From Leucothrix mucor (lineage in GTDB: Bacteria > Pseudomonadota > Gammaproteobacteria > Thiotrichales > Thiotrichaceae): a stretch of DNA of 17,837 bases. The notes beneath the pieces were generated by a model. The model was not told the DNA's origin and did not search any database. It worked only from the letters and a program-made list of their open reading frames with translations. Position numbers and translations under genes: made by a program. The DNA is taken from the NCBI GenBank assembly GCA_011322515.1, contig DRMS01000294.1, positions 1-17,837 on the forward strand, in the 5' to 3' direction. Positions within the stretch are counted from its first letter, which is position 1, and each line of letters starts with the position of its first letter. This document shows, in pieces, positions 7,669-15,382 of the stretch.

Positions 7669-8024
7669 TAAACCTTGTCAGAAAAGACTTCAAAAAATAT
7701 CAATAGGGTAAAATCGGTATAATGTCTAATAGTTCATCCGAATATTTCAGATGTTCAGCTTCTATATACACCAATAGCGTGTATCCTAAACCCTTAGCTG
7801 GTTTAATCTCAATAGTTTTTTGTAAGAGCGAAATACACAGTGCGGCACATGGGCTTGTGCCGCTGATTTACATCCATCTTGCAGTTCCTTCTATTCAGGC
7901 TAAACTAATAGAGTTATCTATATGCATTTAAGTTCATAAATAAAATATTATCACTAATAAAATTTGCTAATGGGTAATAATTTGGTTAATGTTTAAGACT
8001 TTGCAACATGGGGATGGTATCAGA
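7669..8024. other. Intergenic region upstream of dacB
   Basis: A TATAAT at 7718-7723 has no fitting -35 box. GCGGCAC (7842-7848) and GTGCCGC (7857-7863) form a small 7-bp stem with an 8-nt loop. A 69-codon open frame at 7722-7931 has no ribosome binding site and a composition unlike a protein, so I do not call it. Otherwise nothing is recognised. Confidence 0.4.
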
Positions 8025-9488
8025 ATGAAAAATTATAGAATTAAGGTTTTTTTTACAACGCTCGTATTATTAATGATGGGAATGATGCCTTCGGTGAATG
8101 CGCAACAGCCTCCAATTTATAATAATCTACCGCCTGAAATACGCAATATTCTGAATCAATCACGAGTCTCTCCTTATGGCATGAGCGTTTATGTTCATGC
8201 AGTTGGCTCACCTCGCCCTCTACTTGCCTTTAAAGAAAATGTAGCACGCTCGCCTGCATCAGTAATGAAGCTAGTGACAGCACATGTTGCACTAGGTGTT
8301 TTGGGGCCAAATCATCGCTGGGCTGTCGATATTTTTACAACAGGTAGCATTCAGAACGGACGCTTAACGGGTGATGTTTATATCAAAGGTAATGGTGCGC
8401 CTGATTTTGCTACAGAGGACTTACGCAATCTATTAAGCCAATTACGTCAACGCGGTATTTACAGTATTAAGGGACGTTTGGTGTTCGATAATACTTTTTT
8501 TAATACCCTAAATCTGAACCCAGGTGCCTTTGATGGCAAGCCCTATAGTGCTTATAACGCTCAACCTGATGCGCTACTTTATAATGAGCGCATGACTGAT
8601 TTTTCTGTTAACGCTAGAGGTAAACGTGTTTCTGTCAAAGCAATGACACCTGCCTATAATCTTCGTATCGTCAATAAAATGCGCAAGGTGAGGCGTGGTT
8701 GTCGTCCTAGAATTGGCATTTCCAGAAGAGGTGGCCAAGTAACAGCAACCTTTAGAGGCACATTCTCTTCACGCTGCGGTACCCGCCATTACTCTCGTGT
8801 ATTAATGAATCCCGCTAATACCCTGTTTTCTGCAATCAACACCATCTGGCGTCATGATTTAAGAGGGAGTATTCAAACCCGATTTGCTATTGGCCGCACT
8901 CCTAGTCATGCTAGAAAACTAGCAACCTTTCACTCTCGCACCTTGGCACAAATACTGCCTAAACTAGGCAAAGACAGCAATAATGTCATGGCACGTCAAT
9001 TAATGCTGGCAATTGGAGCAAAGCGTTACGGTGCGCCTGGTACCCCACGTAAGGGAGCAGAAGCCATTGGTGATTTCTTAAATAAAAGAGGTCTACATTT
9101 TCCAGAATTACGCATTGAAAATGGTTCAGGGCTAAGTCGTCGCGCACGTATCAGCGCCAAACATATATCTGATCTTTTAATGGATGCCTATAAAAGCCCT
9201 TATAGAAATTTATTCATGCAATCTCTTTCTATCGCGGGTATTGATGGAACAATGAAACGACGCTTACGCCATACGCCAGTAAAAGGGCGCGGCTTCTTTA
9301 AAACAGGAACCTTGCGTAATGTACGCGGTGTCGCGGGCTATGTTAAAGCAGCCGATGGTAAAACCTATATGGTATCAATCTTACATAATGATCCCAAAGC
9401 ATCAAGCCGTGCAAGAAAGAGTCATGATCGCTTGATACAGTGGGTATTTTGGGGTGGGCGACAGCAGAATGTTGCACAAGGTTATTAG
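8025..9488 (+). CDS. dacB: D-alanyl-D-alanine carboxypeptidase/endopeptidase, PBP4 type
   Basis: A periplasmic peptidase (S13 family) that trims or cleaves peptide cross-links in peptidoglycan. I prefer the ATG at 8025: it gives a normal signal peptide (MKNYRIKVF, hydrophobic core, cleavage after PSVNA). An in-frame ATG at 7989 would add 12 residues before it. Counted from 8025, the active-site motifs are SVMK (S79, K82), SNN (318-320) and KTG (426-428), all in the right order and spacing for PBP4, with the large inserted domain between the first two. The product is 487 aa, near the usual length, and rich in Arg/Lys. Two cysteines lie in the inserted domain. The stop codon TAG includes the first base of a family 2 element. 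Confidence 0.92.
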   Translation: MKNYRIKVFFTTLVLLMMGMMPSVNAQQPPIYNNLPPEIRNILNQSRVSPYGMSVYVHAVGSPRPLLAFKENVARSPASVMKLVTAHVALGVLGPNHRWAVDIFTTGSIQNGRLTGDVYIKGNGAPDFATEDLRNLLSQLRQRGIYSIKGRLVFDNTFFNTLNLNPGAFDGKPYSAYNAQPDALLYNERMTDFSVNARGKRVSVKAMTPAYNLRIVNKMRKVRRGCRPRIGISRRGGQVTATFRGTFSSRCGTRHYSRVLMNPANTLFSAINTIWRHDLRGSIQTRFAIGRTPSHARKLATFHSRTLAQILPKLGKDSNNVMARQLMLAIGAKRYGAPGTPRKGAEAIGDFLNKRGLHFPELRIENGSGLSRRARISAKHISDLLMDAYKSPYRNLFMQSLSIAGIDGTMKRRLRHTPVKGRGFFKTGTLRNVRGVAGYVKAADGKTYMVSILHNDPKASSRARKSHDRLIQWVFWGGRQQNVAQGY

Positions 9489-9647
9489 GAAGTTCCAAGT
9501 AATGAATTTACCTATACTGCGCTGATTTTTTGTTCTGATTGAAGCATCTCAAGAGGCACATAGTTGCTCTACGCAACGATTGAGATGATACAAGCAGGAG
9601 CAAAAGGGCAAGTAAGATGGGTAAAATCATTGCTTTGAGCTCCCTTA
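9485..9647. mobile_element. Family 2 miniature element, copy X
   Basis: The element is 9488-9644 (157 bp) and is flanked by TTA on both sides (9485-9487 and 9645-9647). Ends GGAAGTTCCAAGTAATGA and, reverse complemented, GGGAGCTCAAAGCAATGA match at 13 of 18 positions. The core holds CATAGTTGCTCTACGCAACG, shared with the copies at 11976-12098 (inverted) and 15386-15546. It has no coding capacity. The insertion point is the dacB stop codon. Confidence 0.75.
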
Positions 9648-9797
9648 GATATTATACCGATCATTATTAATTTTATGATTTTATTGTATTTTAATATTTT
9701 CTAACGACATTAGGCATCCTTCATCTGCCCTTGCAAAGCTTTCATGAAAATTTAGATATAAAACAATTCCTCTTTGTATAACGGATTGATTATTAAT

Positions 9798-9921
9798 ACC
9801 TTCGCTAATCGTAATTTATAGGATGGATAAGCGATAACACATCCACCAAAATCAATGTGTTGCGGTGGATGCGGTGGATGCGTTACACTTATCCACCCTG
9901 CAGTTTAGGTTTAGCGAAGGT
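9798..9921. repeat. Inverted-repeat element with GGTGGATGCG core
   Basis: Outer arms ACCTTCGCTAA (9798-9808) and its exact complement (9911-9921) enclose a second pair, GGATGGATAAG (9821-9831) and CTTATCCACCC (9888-9898). In the middle are AACACAT/ATGTGTT (9836-9842, 9855-9861) and two tandem GCGGTGGAT units (9862-9879). This 124-bp unit ends 15 bp from the 3' end of nadA and may act as its terminator. GGATGGATAAGCG...CGCATCCACC repeats are common between genes of several gammaproteobacteria. Confidence 0.75.
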
Positions 9922-9936
9922 GTTGATTGTGCCTAC

Positions 9937-10995
9937 TTAATTCATATGATCCCGCGCAAAATTTAGCATACGTTGTGTTGATTGCAATGCCTTTACTCGC
10001 ACTGCTTCATCCACAAATATTTCATTTTTACCCGTTTTTAATACCTCCAATAAATTATGTAAACCATTCATTGCCATCCAAGGGCAGTGAGCGCAGCTAG
10101 TACAGGTTGCGCCCTCGCCATGTGTGGGTGCAGCAATAAACTCTTTATCAGGAGCTGCTTGCTTCATTTTATAGAAAATAGCTTTATCGGTAGCCACAAT
10201 AAACTGCTTATTCGGCATATTTTTTGCGGCATGGATTATTTGTGTGGTGGAGCCAACAGAGTCCGCCAGTGCAATAATATTTGCGGGAGATTCGGGGTGA
10301 ACAAGTACCGCTGCATCTGGGTGTTTTTCAACAAGTTTACCTAAGGAGCGATTTTTAAACTCATCATGTACAATACAGCTACCTTGCCAGCGAATCATTT
10401 CAACGCCTGTGACTTTCTCAATATAGTGTCCGAGGTGCTTATCAGGTGCCCATAATACTTTTTTGCCTTGATCGCCCAGCCATTTGACTAAATTAACAGC
10501 AATACCTGAGGTAACAACATAATCTGCGCGCGCTTTAACATCGGCGCTGGTATTGGCATAAACAACAACTGTGTGATCGGGGTGTTGATCACAAAAAGGG
10601 GCAAATTCTTCAATCGGACAGCTTAAATCCAGTGAACATTCTGCCTCTAGCGTTGGCATTAGAACGCGCTTTTCAGGGGTTAATATTTTTGCTGTTTCAC
10701 CCATAAAACGCACACCTGCCACAATCAATGTTTTTGCAGGGTGCTCATTGCCAAATTTTGCCATATCCAGTGAATCTGAAATATAGCCACCTGTTTCTTC
10801 TGCTAAACGCTGTAAATCTTCTTCAACATAATAATGCGCGACTAATACCGCATCTTGTTCTTTTAGTAATTGTTTTATTTCAGCGATAACTTGCTGTTTT
10901 TTCTCTGTGCTGTAATGCGGGTTGAGGGATTCGATTTGTGCGGTAAGGGGAACCGCATAGTCAGGAATAATGGGGGAGGTTATTGATTGATTCAT
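9937..10995 (-). CDS. nadA: Quinolinate synthase NadA
   Basis: A 352-aa cytoplasmic [4Fe-4S] enzyme that condenses iminoaspartate with dihydroxyacetone phosphate to quinolinate, the second step of de novo NAD synthesis. The three cluster ligands are C120 (LEAEC), C207 (WQGSC) and C304 in TCTSCAHCPWMAMNGL; each is seven residues later than in the E. coli protein, so the spacing is fully conserved. Other family landmarks are VAHYYVEEDLQ (52-62), GGYISDSLDMAK (69-80) and HPESP (233-237). The start is supported by AGAGG seven bases before ATG. It appears monocistronic: no nadB or nadC is next to it. Confidence is high. Confidence 0.97.
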   Translation of the reverse strand: MNQSITSPIIPDYAVPLTAQIESLNPHYSTEKKQQVIAEIKQLLKEQDAVLVAHYYVEEDLQRLAEETGGYISDSLDMAKFGNEHPAKTLIVAGVRFMGETAKILTPEKRVLMPTLEAECSLDLSCPIEEFAPFCDQHPDHTVVVYANTSADVKARADYVVTSGIAVNLVKWLGDQGKKVLWAPDKHLGHYIEKVTGVEMIRWQGSCIVHDEFKNRSLGKLVEKHPDAAVLVHPESPANIIALADSVGSTTQIIHAAKNMPNKQFIVATDKAIFYKMKQAAPDKEFIAAPTHGEGATCTSCAHCPWMAMNGLHNLLEVLKTGKNEIFVDEAVRVKALQSTQRMLNFARDHMN

Positions 10996-11087
10996 TTTTA
11001 TGCCTCTAATAGCTCTATGTCTGTCTATTTTATCTTAGTTAGGCTATTTGAGGTAACAATCTTATTTTAATTACGCAATATTATACT

Positions 11088-11139
11088 CTAGTACTCTAAC
11101 CACGTTATATTGACGGATACAGCGTGGTTGGGGTACTAG
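11088..11139. repeat. Two-part hairpin between nadA and the lipoprotein gene
   Basis: CTAGTAC (11088-11094) pairs with GTACTAG (11133-11139), and AACCACG (11098-11104) with CGTGGTT (11123-11129). They are separated by matching 3-nt internal loops (TCT/GGG). It lies 45 bp past the end of the lipoprotein gene on the minus strand and may end its transcript or be a small repeat. It has no T-run. Confidence 0.5.
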
Positions 11140-11184
11140 TTCCCATATATCAGATGGAAACTCAGTCCAAATGTGCTACGTTAT

Positions 11185-11676
11185 TTATTTAACAGGAATC
11201 CATTGTCCGCGAGAATTACGGCATGCACGCCCTTGAACTTCCATGGGTTGCCCTGTGTTCTTATCTCTTACATTGATTACATAATCACGGCATTGTGCGC
11301 GTTGTCCATTGACGTTGCCTTCATAGCTATTGATGGGAGTGAAATCATACTCTGAATTTGTATCCTTATTATCCCAGCTAACTTTTTGATAGTTAGGTGC
11401 ATTATCCAGCGCACCTGATACTTTGCGTTGATCATAAGAATTCATATTGCGACCCATTTGACCACCGATATATCCTCCTACCGCAGCACCTAAAATGGTC
11501 ATCACGGTGCGTCCATCACCATCACCAAATTGATGTCCAATAGCGCCGCCAACAACGGAGCCAACAATGGTATTAAGTTGTTCATTACTCATATTATTAC
11601 CACCACCACAACCTGCTAAAACAAGTGTTGATGAGAAGGTTGCGATAAGAAGTGATTTTGAAAAGAGTGATGTCAT
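11185..11676 (-). CDS. Glycine-zipper outer-membrane lipoprotein, 17-kDa surface-antigen type
   Basis: A 163-aa predicted lipoprotein. The signal peptide (1-22) ends in the lipobox LAGC, so C23 would be lipidated. After a short Gly/Asn linker comes a glycine-zipper pair at about residues 37-82 (VGSVVGGAIGHQFG and LGAAVGGYIGGQMG), as in Rickettsia 17-kDa antigen and related two-helix proteins. The C-terminal domain ends QCRDYVINVRDKNTGQPMEV and ACRNSRGQW, matching the surface-antigen family tail with two cysteines. The role in that family is not well defined; envelope integrity is likely. It has a good Shine-Dalgarno (GAGGAAAC) and stands alone between nadA and a repeat-filled gap. Confidence 0.85.
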   Translation of the reverse strand: MTSLFSKSLLIATFSSTLVLAGCGGGNNMSNEQLNTIVGSVVGGAIGHQFGDGDGRTVMTILGAAVGGYIGGQMGRNMNSYDQRKVSGALDNAPNYQKVSWDNKDTNSEYDFTPINSYEGNVNGQRAQCRDYVINVRDKNTGQPMEVQGRACRNSRGQWIPVK

Positions 11677-11805
11677 GATTGTTTCCTCGTGTGATTTTTT
11701 TATAATAATTTATCGGACTCGCCGATTAGGAAGTAGACTTGAGAGCATTCCATTAGTTCCAATGCTGTAATAGAATGTTGAAATTGCTAGATAAGTGGTA
11801 ATTTA
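11677..11805. other. 5' region of the lipoprotein gene
   Basis: This stretch is upstream of the lipoprotein gene and should carry its promoter. I see no convincing boxes. The next 293 bp are two abutting repeat elements (11806-11975 and 11976-12098), and 12099-12224 after them hold nothing I recognise before the alr stop. Confidence 0.35.
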
Positions 11806-11975
11806 GGCTACCAATTTAAGGTGGGACAGCTTAATGTTTCTGCAATTCGCCCGTACCCTTCGACAAGCTCAAGAAGCGGTGTCCTGAGTCTACCGAAGGG
11901 CTAGTTCCCTGAGCTTGTCGAAGGGTACGGGTTGTTTTGCTATAACCTTACTTGTTCCGCCTTAAGTTAGTAGCC
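11806..11975. mobile_element. Family 1 miniature inverted-repeat element, copy B
   Basis: A 170-bp unit bounded by GGCTACCAATTTAAGGTGGG on the left and, reverse complemented, GGCTACTAACTTAAGGCGGA on the right. The core arms at 11850-11871 and 11910-11931 (CCCGTACCCTTCGACAAGCT and complement) enclose an extra module with a third, altered half-palindrome, CCTGAGTCTACCGAAGGG (11883-11900). No target duplication is visible: the left flank is GTAATTTA, while the right flank is the broken end of a family 2 element. Confidence 0.85.
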
Positions 11976-12098
11976 CCCTTTTACCCCTGCTTGAATCCTA
12001 TCAATCGTTGCGTAGAGCAACTATGCGCCTTTTGATATACTCCAATCAGGAGCAAAAAAATCTGCGCAATATTGGTAAATTCATTGTTTGAAACTTCC
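11976..12098 (-). mobile_element. Family 2 miniature element, copy Y, truncated
   Basis: In reverse orientation this matches copy X (9488-9644): it begins GGAAGTTTCAAACAATGAAT at 12098 and includes CATAGTTGCTCTACGCAACG. The match continues to AAAAGGG and stops exactly at the right end of family 1 copy B (11975/11976). About 35 bp of its far end are therefore missing. TTA follows its intact end at 12099-12101. Confidence 0.75.
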
Positions 12099-12224
12099 TT
12101 AAACCAATTCTAATAAAACTGTTTTTGAGAAAAAGTAGCTATTATTTCCTAGAAAATCAGTGGCTAATTAAGGTTTACTTTGGATTATTTTTGCGTCTTT
12201 GCAAAAGATTAATTTTATGAGTCT

Positions 12225-13295
12225 TCAACCTCTAGAACAATTATTCCCCGCATTGCAAAGCAGTTCATAACTAATTGTTTCTGCATGTTGTGCAACACGA
12301 TCGACGCTTATATTCTCCCCCCAAAGCTCTACCTCATCGCCTACGTTTACAGAAATATTGTCTAAATTGACCATTATTGAGTCCATTGAAACCCGACCAA
12401 CTGTATGTGTTTCACTGCCTTTTATACTTACGGGAGCTCCTGTTGCTGCATGGCGCGGATAACCATCAGCATAGCCACAGGCAACCGCACCTACCCGCAT
12501 ATCTTGTGGACAATGATAGCTTGCACCGTAACCGATTGGATCACCTTTTTTTAATTGATGGATACCAATAAGAGGAGCGCTTAATGTCATTGTGGCTTGT
12601 AGCTTGTATTGATCCCTATCTTGTTGTTTCGAGTCAAATGGTGATGAACCATAGAGCATAATACCAGGGCGTATCCAGTCAGAATGGCTTGCTTGCCAGC
12701 CTAATATACCAGCGGAGTTAGGAATAGAAGTTGGTGCGGTGATATTAGCAATGGAATGAGTAAAGCATTTAAGTTGCTGTGTTGTTGCAGGATTATTTAA
12801 ATTATCAGCGCAGGCTAAGTGCGTCATTAGCCAAATATCGGTATCAATATTGGGATGATTTTTGAGTTTATAATAGAGTGAGTTAACGGTCTCTGGGGGG
12901 ATGCCTAAGCGATGCATTCCTGTATCGATTTTTATTGCAATCTGTATCCGTTGCGTACCCAGTTGATCAAAATAAGCTAGTTGCGATTGATCATGAATAA
13001 CCACGCGCAGTTGGTAGTCACTCGCGGCATGTAAATCTTGCAACTGTTGATGCCCTTGTAAGACTAAAATTGGATGCCCAGTTCCTGCGCAACGCAATGC
13101 AATGCCTTCGGGAATGCAAGCTACTGCATAACCATCTGCATTGTTCAAAATATTTGCAACGTCCAACATGCCATGCCCATAAGCATTGGCTTTAATCACC
13201 GCTAATACCTTTGCATTGGGGACTGCCTTTCTAGCCTGCAATAAATTATGTTGTAACGCGGCTGGATGAAGCTTAACGCGTGCCGAGCGCTTCAT
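12225..13295 (-). CDS. alr: Alanine racemase
   Basis: A PLP-dependent 356-aa enzyme interconverting L- and D-alanine for peptidoglycan. K35 in VIKANAYGHG is the PLP lysine and Y256 in GYGASY the opposite catalytic base; KIDTGMHRLG (122-131), RPGIMLYG (209-216) and VGRVSMD (299-305) are the other family signatures. It starts 3 bp after the dnaB stop, the common gammaproteobacterial dnaB-alr arrangement. The end is unusual: after ELLC the protein reads NAGNNCSRG and stops, whereas relatives usually carry an R-V-P-R-like tail. A neighbouring frame reads IIVLEVEDS before a stop at 12215, so a late frameshift or sequencing error is possible; the catalytic part is complete. Confidence 0.95.
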   Translation of the reverse strand: MKRSARVKLHPAALQHNLLQARKAVPNAKVLAVIKANAYGHGMLDVANILNNADGYAVACIPEGIALRCAGTGHPILVLQGHQQLQDLHAASDYQLRVVIHDQSQLAYFDQLGTQRIQIAIKIDTGMHRLGIPPETVNSLYYKLKNHPNIDTDIWLMTHLACADNLNNPATTQQLKCFTHSIANITAPTSIPNSAGILGWQASHSDWIRPGIMLYGSSPFDSKQQDRDQYKLQATMTLSAPLIGIHQLKKGDPIGYGASYHCPQDMRVGAVACGYADGYPRHAATGAPVSIKGSETHTVGRVSMDSIMVNLDNISVNVGDEVELWGENISVDRVAQHAETISYELLCNAGNNCSRG

Positions 13296-13298
13296 ATT

Positions 13299-14765
13299 TT
13301 ACATTCCTTCTTGGGCGTAAATATCAGGTGCATAATTATCAAAGCGGGTATATTTGCCCGTAAAGGTAAGCCTTACCGTACCAATAGGGCCGTTTCTTTG
13401 CTTGCCGATAATCACTTCCGCCATGCCTTTATCGGGCGATTCCTCGTTATACACCTCATCACGATAGATAAAAATAATAATATCCGCATCCTGCTCAATG
13501 GCACCTGATTCACGTAAGTCTGACATCACAGGACGCTTATTAGGGCGTTGCTCTAGGCTACGATTTAACTGTGATAGCGCAATAATCGGACAATCTAATT
13601 CTTTTGCCAAACCTTTTAAAGAACGTGATATTTCAGAGATTTCAGCGGCACGATTATCTGCTTTAGAACCCGTCTGCATTAACTGTAAATAATCAATCAC
13701 AACCAGACCAATCCCCCCATGTTCACGTGCTAGGCGACGTGTTTTAGCGCGGATTTCTGTTGGTGATAGGGCTGGGGTATCATCAATAAACAGCTTCGTT
13801 TGTGCAAAAGCCTTTACCGCCATACCCACCCTTGGCCAATCCTCTTCACGAATTTTACCTGTACGAATATCCGTTAGTGGCACCCGCCCATTAGAAGCAA
13901 ATAAACGCAATACTAATTGCTCCGCAGGCATTTCCATACTAAAAATAGCCACTGCTTTCTTCTCCTTTGCCAAGGCGACATGCTCAGCAACATTCATAGA
14001 AAATGTCGTTTTTCCCATCGCAGGACGACCTGCTACAATGACTAAATCACCGCCATGAAAGCCTGATGTTTTTTCATCCAGATCGGTATAACCTGTCGCT
14101 TCACCCGTAATGGTGTCATCCGATTTACTTAGTTCTTCGATTTTCGCCAATGATGATTTTAAGAGGTCTTTAATCGAATGAAAGGCTTGTTGCCGACTCC
14201 CCTGCTCAGCAATATGGAATACCTGCTGCTCCGCCTCATCCAACAACTCCTTACTTGGGCGATCGCCCGAATTAAAAGCAGAGTCAGCAATATTGCTACC
14301 AACACTAATCAGCTGGCGCAATACCGACTTTTCACGCACAATGTCCGCATAAGCACGGATATTCGCCGCACTTGGCGTATCTTTTGCTAACGTGCCTAAA
14401 TACGCAAGCCCGCCCGCATCCTGAATCTCACCGCGTTGTTTTAACCACTCGGATAGTGTAATCACATCCAGCGGTTTATTCGTTTCGGCTAAATCTGCAA
14501 TAGAGCGAAAAATCAAGCGATGATCATGGCGATAAAAATCCTCCTCAATCACACGGTCAGCAATCTGATCCCACGCGCTATTTTCCAACATTAAGCCGCC
14601 CAGAACAGACTGCTCAGCCTCAATGGAATGCGGTGGAATTTTTAGGGAATCAAAATCTGCTTCTAGAAATTCTTGCTCAATCATAGGGGGATTCTCAGTC
14701 TCAATAGAATATGGTGGTTTTTTTAGGGAGTCAAAGTCGGCTTCTAGAAATTCTTGCTCATTCAT
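13299..14765 (-). CDS. dnaB: Replicative DNA helicase DnaB with duplicated N-terminus
   Basis: The hexameric 5'-3' helicase that unwinds DNA at the replication fork. The 488-aa protein has the N-terminal helical domain (about 43-190, starting IPPHSIEAEQSVLGGLMLEN), a linker, and the RecA-like motor: Walker A GRPAMGKT (246-253), IFSMEMP (274-280) and Walker B LVVIDYLQLM (354-363). It is about 20-30 residues longer than usual because residues 1-27 and 28-54 are a tandem copy: both contain EQEFLEADFDSLK and a PP-S-I-E motif. The second copy (ATG at 14684) looks like the ancestral start. Neither ATG has a strong Shine-Dalgarno. It is followed by alr; rplI, the usual upstream gene, is not in the window. 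Confidence 0.96.
   Translation of the reverse strand: MNEQEFLEADFDSLKKPPYSIETENPPMIEQEFLEADFDSLKIPPHSIEAEQSVLGGLMLENSAWDQIADRVIEEDFYRHDHRLIFRSIADLAETNKPLDVITLSEWLKQRGEIQDAGGLAYLGTLAKDTPSAANIRAYADIVREKSVLRQLISVGSNIADSAFNSGDRPSKELLDEAEQQVFHIAEQGSRQQAFHSIKDLLKSSLAKIEELSKSDDTITGEATGYTDLDEKTSGFHGGDLVIVAGRPAMGKTTFSMNVAEHVALAKEKKAVAIFSMEMPAEQLVLRLFASNGRVPLTDIRTGKIREEDWPRVGMAVKAFAQTKLFIDDTPALSPTEIRAKTRRLAREHGGIGLVVIDYLQLMQTGSKADNRAAEISEISRSLKGLAKELDCPIIALSQLNRSLEQRPNKRPVMSDLRESGAIEQDADIIIFIYRDEVYNEESPDKGMAEVIIGKQRNGPIGTVRLTFTGKYTRFDNYAPDIYAQEGM
14604..14765 (-). repeat. 81-bp tandem duplication at the 5' end of dnaB
   Basis: Copy 1 is 14765-14685 and copy 2 is 14684-14604, 27 codons each and in frame. 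Codons 3-15 encode the same peptide in both, with three silent and no amino-acid-changing differences; later codons differ more. This indicates an old duplication rather than an assembly error. Confidence 0.9.
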
Positions 14766-14857
14766 AAAGGTATTTTATCTGGTGTGCTTGGATTAGGATA
14801 GAAAGAAATTTTGTTAAATTAAAAAAGCATCAACTCTTTCTGTAGAGACTTTTAGCT

Positions 14858-15025
14858 GGCTACCAATTTAAGGCGGGACAGTTCATGTTTCTGCTATTCA
14901 CCCGCCCCCTTCGACAAGCTCAGAAAGCGGTGTCCTGAGTCTACCGAAGGGCTAGCTCCCTGAGCTTGTCGAAGGGGGCGGGTTGTTTGCTATGACGTTA
15001 CTTGTCCCGCCTTAAGTCGGTAGCC
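14858..15025. mobile_element. Family 1 miniature inverted-repeat element, copy C
   Basis: A 168-bp unit with ends GGCTACCAATTTAAGGCGGG and, reverse complemented, GGCTACCGACTTAAGGCGGG, in the same orientation as copy B and with the same inner module (CCTGAGTCTACCGAAGGG). The outer core arms read CCCGCCCCCTTCGACAAGCT and its complement, so both arms changed together relative to A and B (GTACC to GCCCC). A possible imperfect target duplication is ACTTTTAG (14848-14855) against ACTTTTAC (15026-15033), but two extra bases separate the left one from the element. It lies 92 bp before the dnaB start. Confidence 0.85.
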
Positions 15026-15171
15026 ACTTTTACCTCAATAAGGAGTCTGGAGATGGTGAATAAAACCATTAAGGTCAGGAGTAGCTCGCCATAATAAAGA
15101 CCGAATATACCTGAATTAGCTATATTCTATATATTTTTAAATTTATGTTGCTTTATAATGAGGAGTCCCTG

Positions 15172-15201
15172 TGCGTTTCCATGCTCCTGCGTGGTAACGC
15201 A
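15172..15201. repeat. Hairpin repeat, copy 1
   Basis: TGCGTTTCCATGC and GCGTGGTAACGCA pair at 11 of 13 positions around CTCCT minus the shared bases. It resembles the GTTCCCACGCTC...GCGTGGGAACG type of dispersed palindrome found in many proteobacterial intergenic regions. Confidence 0.6.
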
Positions 15202-15311
15202 TGGATTGTTGCTATTGCTCGTACTATTTCAGCCACCAAAGTACTTGGATAAACTATCCAAATCACCTCTAATATAAGCATTGAAATTTGTACTTCGTAG
15301 AATGCCCGATA

Positions 15312-15348
15312 TGCATTTCCATGCTGGAGCGATGGTAACGAGAGTGCA
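15312..15348. repeat. Hairpin repeat, copy 2
   Basis: TGCATTTCCATGCTGGAGCG followed by ATGGTAACGAGAGTGCA is a diverged copy of the repeat at 15172-15201, sharing TTTCCATGCT and TGGTAACG in the same order. The TGCA ends are complementary. Confidence 0.55.
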
Positions 15349-15382
15349 TAAACATACTTTAATAACGTTTAACTGTGTAACA

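Larger units (their letters stand above)
15034..15382. other. Intergenic region with two related hairpin repeats
   Basis: No gene is supported here. Apart from the two hairpins at 15172-15201 and 15312-15348 I see A+T-rich sequence with a TATAAT at 15154-15159 that lacks a matching -35 box. No arsR-like regulator gene precedes the arsenic genes. Confidence 0.45.

Noticed and set aside
7722..7931. 69-codon open frame after family 1 copy A
   Set aside because: No ribosome binding site, no family resemblance, and it contains a small hairpin repeat.
11850..11931. CRISPR-like repeats
   Set aside because: The repeated units are inverted arms of dispersed elements thousands of bases apart, not a regular repeat-spacer array.
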